Origin: Prevotella sp.
GTDB lineage: Bacteria > Bacteroidota > Bacteroidia > Bacteroidales > Bacteroidaceae
NCBI GenBank assembly: GCA_017561825.1
Contig: JAFZBK010000031.1
Coordinates: forward strand, 1 to 38,767
Length of the DNA stretch: 38,767 nucleotides
Reading direction: 5' to 3'
This document shows positions 12,820-21,687 of the stretch, piece by piece. Both the position numbers and the translations under genes were made by a program. The notes below the pieces were generated by a model, which saw only the letters and a list, made by a program, of their open reading frames with translations, ran no database searches and was not told the DNA's origin. Position 1 is the first letter of the stretch. Each line of letters starts with the position of its first letter.

Positions 12820-13977
12820 TTAGGAGAGGAATCCTAAGAGGGCACCTGCTGCTACGGCAGAGCCGATCACACCAGCTACGTTCGGACCCATGGCGTGCAT
12901 GAGCAGGAAGTTATGACGATCGTACTCCAGACCGAGGTTGTTGGAGATACGGGCAGCCATCGGCACAGCCGACACACCGGCATTACCAATCAGCGGGTTG
13001 ATCTTCTTATCCTTCGGCAGGAACAGGTTCATGATCTTCACGAAGCCTACACCACTCATCGTAGCTACGAAGAAGGCACCGGCACCGATGGCGAAGATAT
13101 AGATGGTGTTCAAGGTCAGGAACTCGCTGGCCTGGGTGGAGCAACCTACCGTCAGACCGAGCAGGATGACCACGATATCGTTCAGCGCAGAACCGGCTGT
13201 CTTGGCCAGACGGGTGGTCTTACCACTCTCCTTCAGCAGGTTACCGAAGAAGAGCATACCCAGCAGGGGCAGACCCGACGGTACGATGAAGGTGGTCATC
13301 AGCAGACCGATGATGGGGAAGAGGATACGCTCTGTCTGACTGACGTGACGTACGGGCTTCATACGGATGAGACGCTCCTTCTTGGTGGTCATCAGACGCA
13401 TTACCAACGGCTGGATCACCGGTACGAGGGCCATATACGAATAGGCACACACGGCGATGGCACCCATGAGGTTCGGTGCGGTCTTGGATGACAGGAAGAT
13501 GGCGGTAGGACCGTCGGCACCACCGATGATGGCGATACCTGCTGCCTGGTTCGGCTCAAAGCCCAAGGCCAAGGCCAGCATATAGGCACCGAAGATACCG
13601 AACTGTGCCGCAGCACCGATCAGCACCAGCTTGGGATTGGCGATCAGTGCGGAGAAGTCGGTCATGGCACCAATGCCTAAGAAGACGAGTGGGGGATACC
13701 ATCCCTGTCGTACACCCTGGTAGAAGATGTTCAGTACGGAGTTGTCCTCATACAGACCGATCTCCAGTCCGGCATCCGCCCGGAACGGGATGTTACCGAG
13801 GATGATACCGAGTCCGATGGGTACGAGCAGCAACGGCTCGAAATCTTTCTTGATGGCGAGCCAGATAAAGAAGGCTCCCACGGCAATCATGATGAGGTTG
13901 GGTATCGTCGCATTGGCGAAACCCGTATAGGTGAGGAACTCGTTAAAGTTGCTTACGATGAATTCTGTGAAACTCAT
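12820..13977 (-). CDS. oadB: Sodium-pumping decarboxylase beta subunit
   Basis: This integral membrane subunit of the oxaloacetate/methylmalonyl-CoA/glutaconyl-CoA decarboxylase family couples decarboxylation of carboxybiotin to Na+ export. The 385-residue length, many membrane spans and family segments such as GGADGPTAIFLSSK, NAGVSAVPMAAR and HAMGPNVAGVIGSAVAAG fit well. The biotin carrier and gamma subunit precede it on the same strand. In Bacteroidales the methylmalonyl-CoA form, in the succinate-to-propionate route, is most likely, but the carboxyltransferase that would decide this is not in the window. Confidence 0.93.
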   Translation of the reverse strand: MSFTEFIVSNFNEFLTYTGFANATIPNLIMIAVGAFFIWLAIKKDFEPLLLVPIGLGIILGNIPFRADAGLEIGLYEDNSVLNIFYQGVRQGWYPPLVFLGIGAMTDFSALIANPKLVLIGAAAQFGIFGAYMLALALGFEPNQAAGIAIIGGADGPTAIFLSSKTAPNLMGAIAVCAYSYMALVPVIQPLVMRLMTTKKERLIRMKPVRHVSQTERILFPIIGLLMTTFIVPSGLPLLGMLFFGNLLKESGKTTRLAKTAGSALNDIVVILLGLTVGCSTQASEFLTLNTIYIFAIGAGAFFVATMSGVGFVKIMNLFLPKDKKINPLIGNAGVSAVPMAARISNNLGLEYDRHNFLLMHAMGPNVAGVIGSAVAAGALLGFLS

Positions 13978-13982
13978 ATCTT

Positions 13983-14003
13983 AAAGTTCAAAGTTCAAAG
14001 TTC
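13983..14003. repeat. AAAGTTC heptamer array
   Basis: Three perfect AAAGTTC units lie between the biotin-carrier stop and the beta-subunit start. Confidence 0.8.
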
Positions 14004-14017
14004 AAAAATTAAAGTTA

Positions 14018-14458
14018 TTACCCAATGGTAATAAGTGTAGCACCTTCCATGACGGCATCACCCTGACCGACTAACACGGAGGTGACCGTTCCGCTGGTCT
14101 CTGCCTCGATATTGTTCTGCATCTTCATGGCCTCGAGGATGATGACGGTCTCGCCAGCTTTCACGGCCTGACCCATCGCCACCTTCACCTCGGTGATGGT
14201 ACCGGGCAGCGGAGCCGTTACCTTGGCGCCCTCTCCAGCCACTGCGGCAGGCTTGCTGGCAGGTGCAGGAGCAGCAGCGGGTGCTGCGGCAACAGGAGCC
14301 ACCACCTTGGCGGGCTTGGATGTAGTGGCCTTCACCGGCTCCTTGAGTTCCACTTCGAACGCTTTACCGTTCACTGTGACCTTAGCGGTCGTTCCTTCAA
14401 TCTCTTCTATCTCTACTTTGTAGTCAACACCGTTGACCTTATATTGATACTTATCCAT
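14018..14458 (-). CDS. Biotin carrier subunit of the decarboxylase
   Basis: This 146-residue protein has a C-terminal biotinyl domain with EAMKM, whose Lys would be biotinylated, an Ala/Pro-rich flexible linker at about 45-75, and an N-terminal small beta domain. It carries CO2 from the carboxyltransferase to the beta subunit. It lies 40 bases before oadB and 101 bases after the gamma subunit. The role follows from the neighbours and the EAMKM motif; a general acyl-CoA carboxylase carrier is less likely here. Confidence 0.9.
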   Translation of the reverse strand: MDKYQYKVNGVDYKVEIEEIEGTTAKVTVNGKAFEVELKEPVKATTSKPAKVVAPVAAAPAAAPAPASKPAAVAGEGAKVTAPLPGTITEVKVAMGQAVKAGETVIILEAMKMQNNIEAETSGTVTSVLVGQGDAVMEGATLITIG

Positions 14459-14471
14459 AGGTCTAATATTT

Positions 14472-14492
14472 AATGTTCAATGTTCAATGTTC
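14472..14492. repeat. AATGTTC heptamer array
   Basis: Three perfect AATGTTC units lie 14 bases upstream of the biotin-carrier start on the minus strand. Confidence 0.8.
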
Positions 14493-14500
14493 AAAGTTAT

Positions 14501-14560
14501 CTTCGATGACTTTAGTCACGACTCGGCCAAACGTGCAAGCACGATGGCTCTCGCTGTTCC
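14501..14560 (-). repeat. Two-hairpin dispersed repeat, copy B
   Basis: Reading the minus strand, this is related to copies A (9715-9778) and C (22163-22223). It directly abuts the stop codon of the gamma-subunit gene. Left stem: GCCA/TGGC plus CGTGC/GCACG at 14526-14548. Right stem: TGAC/GTCA plus CG/CG. Confidence 0.8.
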
Positions 14561-15492
14561 TAAAGTTCGTTGTTCCACATCGTGTGGCGCGGACGGATAG
14601 TGATGATACCACTCTCTTCGTCGTGTAAGTTGTCTTGATACTCCTTCAAGGCCATGGCGATGACAGCCATATAGACATCGATGTCCTCTTCCTTCTTCTT
14701 GCTGGGAGGAATCTTCGAGTCCTTAGCCTCAATCGGCATACGACTCTTCACCTTCACCCAACCGGCCTCGCGACTGGCACGGTCGGCCTTTTCTTTCCTG
14801 ACCATGATCTTGCCGAGGATGCTGAAGAAAACAAAGAGAAGGGCCAGACAAGAGAACACGATACCCATGGAGAGTACGGTGATACCGAACCCGTGGGGAT
14901 CGTCGCGCTTCAGACGGGCGATCTTGGTCTCGTTGATCTCGATGTAGTTACCGATACCGGGTGTGACAGCCTCCGCAGGCTTGATGTCCCACTTCAGTTC
15001 GCCGTCCTTGATGCGGGCATACGACTTATCCTCAGCCAGTGCGGGAACAGAGACGGAGTCGATCAGGTCGATGCCGTTACCGTCGTACAAGGCGAACCAC
15101 AGGGGCTGACCAGCCTCTGCCTTCGTGGCATAATGCATGGCACCCTTGGCGGGATTGGAGTTGAGGAACAGGATCAGATGGTCGCGACCAGATAGTACGG
15201 TGCGCTCGTCACCGTTGGGGATCACCTGCATCTTGGCGATGCGTTGCGGAGCGGAAAGAGAGGAATTGAGCACATCACGGTCGGTCGTGATGTACATACC
15301 CCGGATGTTGTAGGTGGAGAACGAGGTGTTCACCAGTTCCACCCAGGGCAGGTGCTGTCCGAATTCGTCCTGCAGACTGGCGGTATTGTTGGTCAGGACC
15401 TCATTGATCTTGATGTTCTTCGCTCCTTGTGCGAACATCGTCGAGGTTCCTGTCAGTAACATACCGCAGAGCAGTATTCCAAGTTTTCTCAT
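14560..15492 (-). CDS. Decarboxylase gamma subunit (OadG) fused to an N-terminal exported domain
   Basis: The C-terminal half has one membrane segment (GFGITVLSMGIVFSCLALLFVFF, about 200-222) followed by a Lys-rich cytoplasmic tail ending near MWNNEL, as in OadG/MmdD subunits that anchor the decarboxylase. The first half is not part of a standard OadG: a signal peptide (about 1-21) leads into about 140 residues (KINEVLTNN, WVELVNTS, LSGRDHLILFLNSNPAKG) that resemble a lamin-tail beta domain, which would lie in the periplasm. Total length is 310 residues, against about 80-100 for simple OadG. The lamin-tail call is by resemblance of the NEVL and WVELVN segments. It precedes the biotin-carrier gene. 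Confidence 0.8.
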   Translation of the reverse strand: MRKLGILLCGMLLTGTSTMFAQGAKNIKINEVLTNNTASLQDEFGQHLPWVELVNTSFSTYNIRGMYITTDRDVLNSSLSAPQRIAKMQVIPNGDERTVLSGRDHLILFLNSNPAKGAMHYATKAEAGQPLWFALYDGNGIDLIDSVSVPALAEDKSYARIKDGELKWDIKPAEAVTPGIGNYIEINETKIARLKRDDPHGFGITVLSMGIVFSCLALLFVFFSILGKIMVRKEKADRASREAGWVKVKSRMPIEAKDSKIPPSKKKEEDIDVYMAVIAMALKEYQDNLHDEESGIITIRPRHTMWNNEL

Positions 15493-15546
15493 GTTGTTGA
15501 ATATTATATAAGTTTTTAGTATATCTTAAATGAAAGTGTTACTAGT

Positions 15547-17232
15547 TTAGGTACCGCAGAAGAAGAGTACGATGATCTGGGCGGTGAAGATGCGCAGGAA
15601 CATCGATAACGGATACACCGTGGAATAGCCCACGGCAGGCGCCTCCTTGGAACATACGCTGTTGGCGTAGGCCAGGGCTGGCGGATCGGTATAACTGCCG
15701 GCGAGCATTCCCATGATGGTGAAATAGTTGAATCCGTAACGCTTGCGGGCAATGGTGCCTATTATTAGTATAGGTATGATCGTGATCAGGATACCGGAGT
15801 GCACATAGAGCAGTCCGTCGCCTTGCACCACGGTTTCCCAGAACCCGTTGCCTGCCTTAATGCCCACACTGGCAAGGAAGAGCACGAGACCGATCTCGCG
15901 CAGCATCATATTGGCACTGGTGGTGGTATAGGTAACGAGTCGTATCTTATAGCCGTAACGACCGATAAGGATTGCAATGATCAGCGGACCGCCTGCGATG
16001 CCGAGTTTCACGGGAATGGGCATGCCGGGAATGGCGATGGGCAGGGAACCGAAGATGATACCGATGATGATGCCGATGAAGATGGTGGCGATGTTCGGCG
16101 CATTCAACCGGTGGGCGGAGTTACCCATGAGATTGGTGACGCGGTTCACCGCATCCTCAGGACCCACCACCATGATACGGTCGCCTACCTGCAGCGGCAG
16201 ACTCACGCTGGCGAAGAGATCCATGCCATGACGGGTGACACGGGTGACGTTCACGCCGTGAACACTGGAGAAATGCATCTTTCCTAAGGTCTTGCCGTTG
16301 ATCGACGGGTTGGTGATGACGATGCGACGGCTTACCATGGGCATGTCCTGCTGCTCCCAGTCGATCTCGATCTCAGGACCGATGAAGGCGATGATGGCCT
16401 CAGCATCTGCCTCGGCACACACGATGTTCAGCTGGTCATCGAGATGGAAGATGGTATCGCGGTTGGGAATGCTCACATGACCGTCGTGCAGGATGCGTGA
16501 ACAGACGAAATCGCGGTTCAGGAAATCGTGCACCTGTAACATGGTTTTCCCCTCCAGGTAGTTATTTGTCACCTTCAGTCGCAAGCGGTAGGGCTTGACA
16601 TTACCGTTATCATCTTCCTCCTCTTTCAACCGGCGTTCCTCGTTATCGAACTTGATGCCGCAAAGGAAACGGATGGCGATGGTGGCACCGATCACGCCAA
16701 GAACACCTAAGGGATAGGCACAGGCATAGCCGGAGGCGATCTGCGGAGGATCGTTGGAGAACACACTGGTGAGGGCCTCGTTGGCGGCACCCAGACCAGG
16801 GGTGTTGGTGACGGCTCCGTAGAGCGTACCCACCAGCATCGGAAGATTATTGGGATCCGAAGTGTCGAAGAAAAGGTAATAACAGCCGAACATCACGGCG
16901 ATGTTCAGCAGGATGGTGGCTGTGGCCAGACCGTTCAACTGAATGCCGGCCTTGCCGAAGCTCTCGAAGAAACCGGGTCCTACCTGCATACCGATCATGA
17001 ACACGAAGAGTACCAAGCCGAAGTCTTGGACGAACGTGAGGATGTCGATGGGACCGGTGAAGCCGATATGTCCTGCAAGGATACCGATGAACAGGACGAA
17101 GGTGACACCTAACGAGATGCCGCCCACCTTTACTTTTCCTAATAAGACACCGATAGCAATGACGATAGAGTACAGTAGCACGATGTGTGCCACCGAGTTC
17201 GTGTTTGTGAAAATCTCAGTTATCCAATCCAT
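15547..17232 (-). CDS. AspT/YidE-type transporter with two RCK_C-like domains
   Basis: This membrane transporter of 561 residues has two halves of about five spans each (1-170 and 380-561) around a central cytoplasmic part with two TrkA-C/RCK_C-like domains (about 200-370, including [10 protein letters not shown] and [13 protein letters not shown]). This matches the aspartate:alanine exchanger/YidE duplication family. The start is the ATG at 17232 (MDWITEIF); a frame up to 17280 has a Lys/Arg/His-rich lead unlikely to be real. It is first in the decarboxylase cluster, 54 bases before the gamma subunit, and may bring in a dicarboxylate or amino-acid substrate, which is inference. Confidence 0.85.
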   Translation of the reverse strand: MDWITEIFTNTNSVAHIVLLYSIVIAIGVLLGKVKVGGISLGVTFVLFIGILAGHIGFTGPIDILTFVQDFGLVLFVFMIGMQVGPGFFESFGKAGIQLNGLATATILLNIAVMFGCYYLFFDTSDPNNLPMLVGTLYGAVTNTPGLGAANEALTSVFSNDPPQIASGYACAYPLGVLGVIGATIAIRFLCGIKFDNEERRLKEEEDDNGNVKPYRLRLKVTNNYLEGKTMLQVHDFLNRDFVCSRILHDGHVSIPNRDTIFHLDDQLNIVCAEADAEAIIAFIGPEIEIDWEQQDMPMVSRRIVITNPSINGKTLGKMHFSSVHGVNVTRVTRHGMDLFASVSLPLQVGDRIMVVGPEDAVNRVTNLMGNSAHRLNAPNIATIFIGIIIGIIFGSLPIAIPGMPIPVKLGIAGGPLIIAILIGRYGYKIRLVTYTTTSANMMLREIGLVLFLASVGIKAGNGFWETVVQGDGLLYVHSGILITIIPILIIGTIARKRYGFNYFTIMGMLAGSYTDPPALAYANSVCSKEAPAVGYSTVYPLSMFLRIFTAQIIVLFFCGT

Positions 17233-17296
17233 AACACATTCCGTATGATGAGAAGGAAGACCATGTCTTCTCTTCTTCAAAATCGCAAATTTGATG

Positions 17297-17355
17297 CAAA
17301 GGTACGAAAATTCTTTTTATTTTCTTCTCGCTTACTCAGAAATTTAGTACCTTTG
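17297..17355. promoter_or_regulatory. Divergent -7 boxes between the transporter and lipoprotein genes
   Basis: TAccTTTG reads on the minus strand at 17297-17304 (toward 17232) and on the plus strand at 17348-17355 (toward 17398). Neither has a perfect TTTG at 19-20 bases upstream. The boxes lie 43 bases apart in the 165-base gap. Confidence 0.5.
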
Positions 17356-17397
17356 CAACAAATTTGAGAGGATAACCAAGAAATTGGGGATAAGAGG

Positions 17398-18243
17398 ATG
17401 AAAAAGGGACTTTGGATAGTCGTCATTTCATGTGTTTGCATGATGCTATGGACGGCAGGCTGTACCGACAAAAAGCCTGTGCCCATGGTAGATAGTATCT
17501 TGGTGGATTCCCTGGCCGACACGTTGGCCATGGACACGTTGGAGGAACTGATCTCTGAGCAACCCATCCCCAAGGCGGCCGATGAGCTCTTCGATGATTT
17601 CTTCTTCAATTTCGCCAGTAACCGCAAGTTCCAGATGAGCAGAATCCAGTTCCCGCTGATGGGCGAGGGGCAGAAGCCTGTTGCCCGCAGCAAGAAGGAA
17701 TGGAAGATGGAACGTTTCTATTTCCCGCAGAATTTCTACACGCAGATCCTGGATTCGAAGAAGGATCTGAAGCTGTCGAAGGATACAAGCATCAACCAAG
17801 TGGCCGTGGAGAAGATCTTCCTGGACGAGAAGATGGTGATGAGCTATCATTTCGACCGTATCGACGGACAGTGGATGCTCACATCTGTTAAGCAGAATGA
17901 TATCGATGTGAACGGGAATGCCTCGTTCCTGAACTTCTACCAGCATTTCGCCACCGACAGCGCCTTCCAGATGGCGAGTCTGAACGAGACCATGGAGTTC
18001 AGAGGTCCTGATCCTGATGATGACTCGAAGGAGACGCACGAGGAGATTACGCCTGATCAGTGGGAAGAGGTGTCGCCAGGAGAGTTGCCTTCGGGTACCT
18101 TATATAATGTAATATATGGTGGGAACCTGACGAAGGGTAACCAGAAGATCCTGCTGTTGCGCGGTATCTCCAACGGACAGGAACTGGAGATGACCTTCAA
18201 GAAGACGGGTAACGGCTGGAAGCTGGTCAAGTTGGTGGAATAA
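17398..18243 (+). CDS. DUF4348-like lipoprotein
   Basis: A 281-residue protein with a lipoprotein signal (VVISCVCMMLWTAGC, lipidated Cys near 21), an acidic spacer, and a soluble domain with FDDFFFNFASNRKFQMSRIQFPL that fits, from memory, the Bacteroidetes family DUF4348. Function is unknown; it should sit in the periplasmic or outer membrane. It is followed 10 bases later by murB, which hints at an envelope role but proves none. Confidence 0.7.
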   Translation: MKKGLWIVVISCVCMMLWTAGCTDKKPVPMVDSILVDSLADTLAMDTLEELISEQPIPKAADELFDDFFFNFASNRKFQMSRIQFPLMGEGQKPVARSKKEWKMERFYFPQNFYTQILDSKKDLKLSKDTSINQVAVEKIFLDEKMVMSYHFDRIDGQWMLTSVKQNDIDVNGNASFLNFYQHFATDSAFQMASLNETMEFRGPDPDDDSKETHEEITPDQWEEVSPGELPSGTLYNVIYGGNLTKGNQKILLLRGISNGQELEMTFKKTGNGWKLVKLVE

Positions 18244-18253
18244 ACAGGACTGC

Positions 18254-19270
18254 ATGAAAGACTTACGCAACTATAGTTTGAAACCCCATAACACCTTCGG
18301 CATGGAAGCGAAGGCGAGTCGTTTCATGGAGTATGCCAACGTAGCGGATGCGCAGGCGATTGCCTCCGTGTTGCGTACAGAACAGATGCCTTATCTTATT
18401 ATCGGTAGCGGGAGTAACCTGTTGCTGACGAATGATTTCGATGGCATCGTGGTGCATTCCGCCATCAAGGGCATTGAGAAACGACCCTGTGAGGATGGTT
18501 CCACGCTGATTCGTTGCGGCAGTGGCGAGCTGTGGGATGATGTGGTGGCGTGGTGCGTAGGAGAGAGACTCGGTCATCTGGTGAACTTATCGCTGATACC
18601 TGGTGAGGTTGGTGCCTCCGTGGTGCAGAATATCGGGGCGTATGGCTCTGAGGTGAGCGAGTTCGTGGCATCGATAGAGGCTGTGGATATTGCCACAGGT
18701 GAGGTGGTGACGATTGCGCCAGCCGACTGTGACTATGGTTATCGGAAGAGTAAGTTCAAGTCGGATTGGAAAAACAAATACCTGATTACCGCCGTGGAGT
18801 ACCTTCTTCCTGCTGAGACACAGCTGAACGTGGCGTATGGAAACATACGGGCGGAGCTGGAGCGCAAGGGGATTGACAAGCCGACGGCTGATGATCTGCG
18901 CCAGACGATTATCGAGATCCGTCAGGCCAAACTGCCTGATCCTGCCATCGAAGGGAATGCGGGGAGTTTCTTCATGAACCCCATCGTGCCGCGTGAGAAA
19001 TACGAGGAGCTGGCAGTCATCTACGAGGGAATGCCCCATTATGATATCGATGACGATCATGTGAAGATTCCTGCAGGATGGATGATCGAGCAGTGCGGAT
19101 GGAAAGGGAAATCATTGGGACGCGCAGGTGTCCACGCCAAGCAGGCCCTGGTGCTGGTAAACCGTGGTGGTGCCACAGGAGAAGAGGTGGTGAAGCTCTG
19201 CGAGACTATCCGTCAGGATGTGAAGGAGAAGTTCGGCATCGAAATCTTTCCGGAAGTCAACATTATTTAA
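18254..19270 (+). CDS. murB: UDP-N-acetylenolpyruvoylglucosamine reductase
   Basis: This FAD enzyme reduces UDP-GlcNAc-enolpyruvate to UDP-MurNAc in peptidoglycan synthesis. FAD-binding segments LIIGSGSNLLLTNDF (about 50-64) and PGEVGASVVQNIGAYGSEV (about 117-135) are clear, with YGYRKSKFK, GSFFMNP holding the active-site Ser, and AGWMIEQCGWKG. Its 338 residues match the type I form. It follows the lipoprotein gene after 10 bases and precedes the metallo-hydrolase by 7. Confidence 0.95.
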   Translation: MKDLRNYSLKPHNTFGMEAKASRFMEYANVADAQAIASVLRTEQMPYLIIGSGSNLLLTNDFDGIVVHSAIKGIEKRPCEDGSTLIRCGSGELWDDVVAWCVGERLGHLVNLSLIPGEVGASVVQNIGAYGSEVSEFVASIEAVDIATGEVVTIAPADCDYGYRKSKFKSDWKNKYLITAVEYLLPAETQLNVAYGNIRAELERKGIDKPTADDLRQTIIEIRQAKLPDPAIEGNAGSFFMNPIVPREKYEELAVIYEGMPHYDIDDDHVKIPAGWMIEQCGWKGKSLGRAGVHAKQALVLVNRGGATGEEVVKLCETIRQDVKEKFGIEIFPEVNII

Positions 19271-19277
19271 TTGAACA

Positions 19278-20045
19278 TTGAAAATTATATTTTTAGGAAC
19301 TGGAACATCGGTAGGCGTACCCGCCATTGGCTGTACGTGCAAGGTGTGTAAGAGTCAGGATCCGCACGATAAGCGTTTGCGCGCTTCGGCACTGGTGGAG
19401 ACTGACCAGACACGCATCCTGATAGATCCAGGTCCTGACTTCCGTCAGCAGATGCTCGCTCAACCGTTCAGGAAGATCGATGCCGTGCTGGCCACTCATA
19501 TCCATTACGACCATGTGGGCGGACTGGATGATATCCGACCGTTCTGTCAGTTCGGTGAAGTGAACGTGTATGCTGACGAGAGGACTTCCCGAGGACTCAT
19601 GAGCACGGTGCCTTACTGCTTTGCCGAGAACAGGTATCCGGGTGCCCCAAAGATCAATCTCCATACCTTACAATACCACCAGCCGATTCAGGTGAACGAG
19701 CTGGAGGTGATGCCTTTCTGCGTGTATCACGGTAAACTGCCCATCACGGGGTTCCGCATTGGGAACCTGGTATATATCACGGATATGAAGACCATAGATG
19801 ACAGTGAGCTGTCTTTCGTGATGCATGCCGACACCTTGGTGGTGAATGCCCTGAGATTCTTCCCCAGTCATCACTCCCATCAGGGTGTGGACGATGCCGT
19901 GGCCTTTGCCCGTAGGGTAGGGGCAAAGAAAACATTCCTGACACACATGTGCCATGATGTGGGATTACATGAGGAAGTGAACAAACTACTGCCCCCCGAT
20001 ATCCAATTGGCTTACGACGGACAGGTGGTGGAGGTGGGAGAGTAA
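19278..20045 (+). CDS. PhnP-like metallo-beta-lactamase-fold hydrolase
   Basis: A 255-residue metal-dependent hydrolase. THIHYDHVGGLDD supplies HxHxDH, and further metal ligands lie in ITDMKTID and the HHSHQG and LTHMCHD segments. The GCTCKVCKS cluster near the start is typical of the PhnP-type branch, which acts on cyclic phosphodiesters, though the substrate here is unknown. The only usable start is a TTG at 19278, since a stop lies just upstream. It probably shares a transcript with murB. Confidence 0.88.
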   Translation: MKIIFLGTGTSVGVPAIGCTCKVCKSQDPHDKRLRASALVETDQTRILIDPGPDFRQQMLAQPFRKIDAVLATHIHYDHVGGLDDIRPFCQFGEVNVYADERTSRGLMSTVPYCFAENRYPGAPKINLHTLQYHQPIQVNELEVMPFCVYHGKLPITGFRIGNLVYITDMKTIDDSELSFVMHADTLVVNALRFFPSHHSHQGVDDAVAFARRVGAKKTFLTHMCHDVGLHEEVNKLLPPDIQLAYDGQVVEVGE

Positions 20046-20108
20046 AGATGAAAGATGAGAGATGAAAGATGAGAGATGAGAGATAAGAGATGAGAGATAA
20101 GAGATGAG
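20046..20108. repeat. AGATGAG heptamer array, nine units
   Basis: Nine unbroken 7-base units (AGATGAA, AGATGAG, AGATGAA, AGATGAG, AGATGAG, AGATAAG, AGATGAG, AGATAAG, AGATGAG) start immediately after the TAA of the metallo-hydrolase and fill the gap to the convergent gene. It is the longest and clearest array of the window. Confidence 0.95.
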
Positions 20109-20111
20109 AGA

Positions 20112-20366
20112 TTATCTCTTGAATTTACGATAGAGTTTCCAGGCAAGCAGCAGACCGTCGAACACGCCGGCACTGGTGCTCATCAAACCCTGCATGCTCA
20201 CCTTCCTGCCCCTTCGGGTGGTCAACGCCGTGGGCTTGGCAAACAACTGTTTGCGTAGCTTGGTGATCTGATGGTTATCCTTGCGGATCTCCTTCAGCAA
20301 CTGCATCTTACGTTCCTCAATCGACCGTAAGGTGGTGTAGGTGGGCGCGTTCTCGTTCTCTATCAT
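20112..20366 (-). CDS. Small hypothetical protein, 84 residues
   Basis: This small protein has a charged helical N-terminal half (EERKMQLLKEIRKDNHQITKLRKQ), a Thr/Arg/Lys segment and a C-terminal stretch VFDGLLLAWKLYRKFKR that may lie at the membrane. No family is recognised. It is the third of a three-gene minus-strand set (YtxH-like, holin-like, this), 7 bases apart, and is likely part of the same envelope-stress or membrane-spacing unit. Confidence 0.65.
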   Translation of the reverse strand: MIENENAPTYTTLRSIEERKMQLLKEIRKDNHQITKLRKQLFAKPTALTTRRGRKVSMQGLMSTSAGVFDGLLLAWKLYRKFKR

Positions 20367-20373
20367 ACATCCG

Positions 20374-20724
20374 TTATTTTTCCATGAGCAGACTGGCCAG
20401 GAAGCGCACCAGCGGCTTCTCTACCCACGACTTTCTGAAAGCTAAGAACAACAAGAATACCAAGATGTAGAATGCCGCCACTATCAGGAACGCAGCTGGA
20501 TACCCCAAGTGGGGAGCCATGGCGTAGGCGGCAGCAAACGACAAATAGATGAAGATGATCAAGATGATAAGGAAGGTGACGGCAGCAATGGCCAAGGCCG
20601 TGATCAGACGCACCACCTTCTCAATGACGTCAAGCCGCAGATACTCGTTCTGCAGTCCGACGTAATGCCTGATTACCTCCACCAGTTGTCCGATGGTCTC
20701 GATATTCTTGTCGCTCGAAAACAT
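20374..20724 (-). CDS. Holin-X-like (Phage_holin_3_6) membrane protein
   Basis: A 116-residue protein with two strong membrane segments (about 42-67 and 77-97), preceded by an amphipathic helix (VEVIRHYVGLQNEYLRLDVIEK). This layout is that of the chromosomal holin-X-like family, which despite the name is not phage-related here. It lies 8 bases after the YtxH-like gene. Function is unknown. Confidence 0.72.
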   Translation of the reverse strand: MFSSDKNIETIGQLVEVIRHYVGLQNEYLRLDVIEKVVRLITALAIAAVTFLIILIIFIYLSFAAAYAMAPHLGYPAAFLIVAAFYILVFLLFLAFRKSWVEKPLVRFLASLLMEK

Positions 20725-20732
20725 GTGCCTGC

Positions 20733-20951
20733 TTATTCTGCGATGTCAGCAGCCGCATCCTTGATATCGTCAGCAAGATCCACGATCTCCTTGCGGCTCA
20801 GGTTGATATTATGCTTCTTGCAGAAGTCATCAATGGCATCTGTAATCCTTTCACGTGTGTCAGAACCCTTCTCGGGGGCAGCCAACAGTCCAAGAGCAGC
20901 ACCTGCGATGGCACCGCTGAGGAATGCACCAATAAAACTGATTGTTTTCAT
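20733..20951 (-). CDS. YtxH-like small membrane protein
   Basis: A 72-residue protein with one N-terminal membrane segment rich in Gly and Ala (FIGAFLSGAIAGAALGLLAAP), then PEKGSDTRERI and a helical tail. This is the YtxH pattern. The start is the ATG at 20951; the longer frame to 21020 reads through the AT-rich promoter region. It leads a three-gene set with the holin-like gene. Confidence 0.78.
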   Translation of the reverse strand: MKTISFIGAFLSGAIAGAALGLLAAPEKGSDTRERITDAIDDFCKKHNINLSRKEIVDLADDIKDAAADIAE

Positions 20952-21116
20952 ACGCTTATTATTTTTAATTCTTGATAATCCTAAATCATTCGCAAATATA
21001 AGCATTCTTTTGCATTCCACCGCAAAAAAACCGCCCTTTTTTTGTTAAAACATATGTATTTTTGTCATTTAACAAACTTTATGCACGTTTTTTCCTTGTT
21101 TTTACGCGAATTTGTG

Positions 21117-21124
21117 TAACTTCG
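21117..21124 (+). promoter_or_regulatory. Candidate -7 box for the SPOR lipoprotein
   Basis: TAACTTCG, one base from TAnnTTTG, has CTTG 18 bases upstream at 21095-21098. It predicts a leader of about 55 bases before the ATG at 21184. Confidence 0.4.
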
Positions 21125-21183
21125 CACAATAAATTATTATTTGTCAATAACTAAGTTCAATATTAAACAACAAAGAGAAAGTT

Positions 21184-21681
21184 ATGAAAAAGTACATGTT
21201 TGTTTGCGCAGGTTTAGCTGTTGCACTGGCTTTTACAAGTTGTAAATCCTCTGAGAGTGCCTATCGTAAGGCTTATGACAAGGCAAAGGCTCAGGAAGAG
21301 GCCAATCTGGCCAACAACAACTACGGTGAGGAGACTCCTGTCGTTGCTCCGGTACAGACCCGTCCTTCCACAGAGACAGTTGTCGTAGATAATGTTGACA
21401 ATGTGTCTGTACGCCCCGAGAAGCTGCAGGTGGTTGACGGCGCTGGTCTGAAGAGCTTCAGCGTGGTTGTAGGCTCCTTCTCTGTAAAGGCAAATGCCGT
21501 GGGTCTGGCTCAGCGTCTGCGTAATGCCGGCTATCCTGCACAGGTTGCTTTCAACAGCAGTAACAATATGTATCGTGTGGTGGCTACCACTTTCGACGAT
21601 AAGGCAAGTGCCGTGCGCAGCCGCAATGATTTCCGTGCAGGCGAGTATGCTGATGCATGGCTGCTGTTTAACCAGCAGTAA
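21184..21681 (+). CDS. SPOR-domain lipoprotein
   Basis: A 165-residue exported protein. Residues 1-20 form a lipoprotein signal ending ALAFTSC. A variable linker follows, and a C-terminal SPOR domain (about 90-165) starts with FSVVVGSFSVKANA and includes AQRLRNAGYPAQV and YRVVATTFDDK. SPOR domains bind denuded septal peptidoglycan, so this is probably a division or cell-wall protein. It ends 6 bases before ruvX. Confidence 0.88.
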   Translation: MKKYMFVCAGLAVALAFTSCKSSESAYRKAYDKAKAQEEANLANNNYGEETPVVAPVQTRPSTETVVVDNVDNVSVRPEKLQVVDGAGLKSFSVVVGSFSVKANAVGLAQRLRNAGYPAQVAFNSSNNMYRVVATTFDDKASAVRSRNDFRAGEYADAWLLFNQQ

Positions 21682-21687
21682 TCAGCT

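Noticed and set aside
20046-20108. CRISPR array
   Set aside because: Units are 7 bases with no spacers and no cas genes nearby.
20374-20724. Prophage holin
   Set aside because: No other phage genes are present; the YtxH-like/holin-like set is a chromosomal arrangement.
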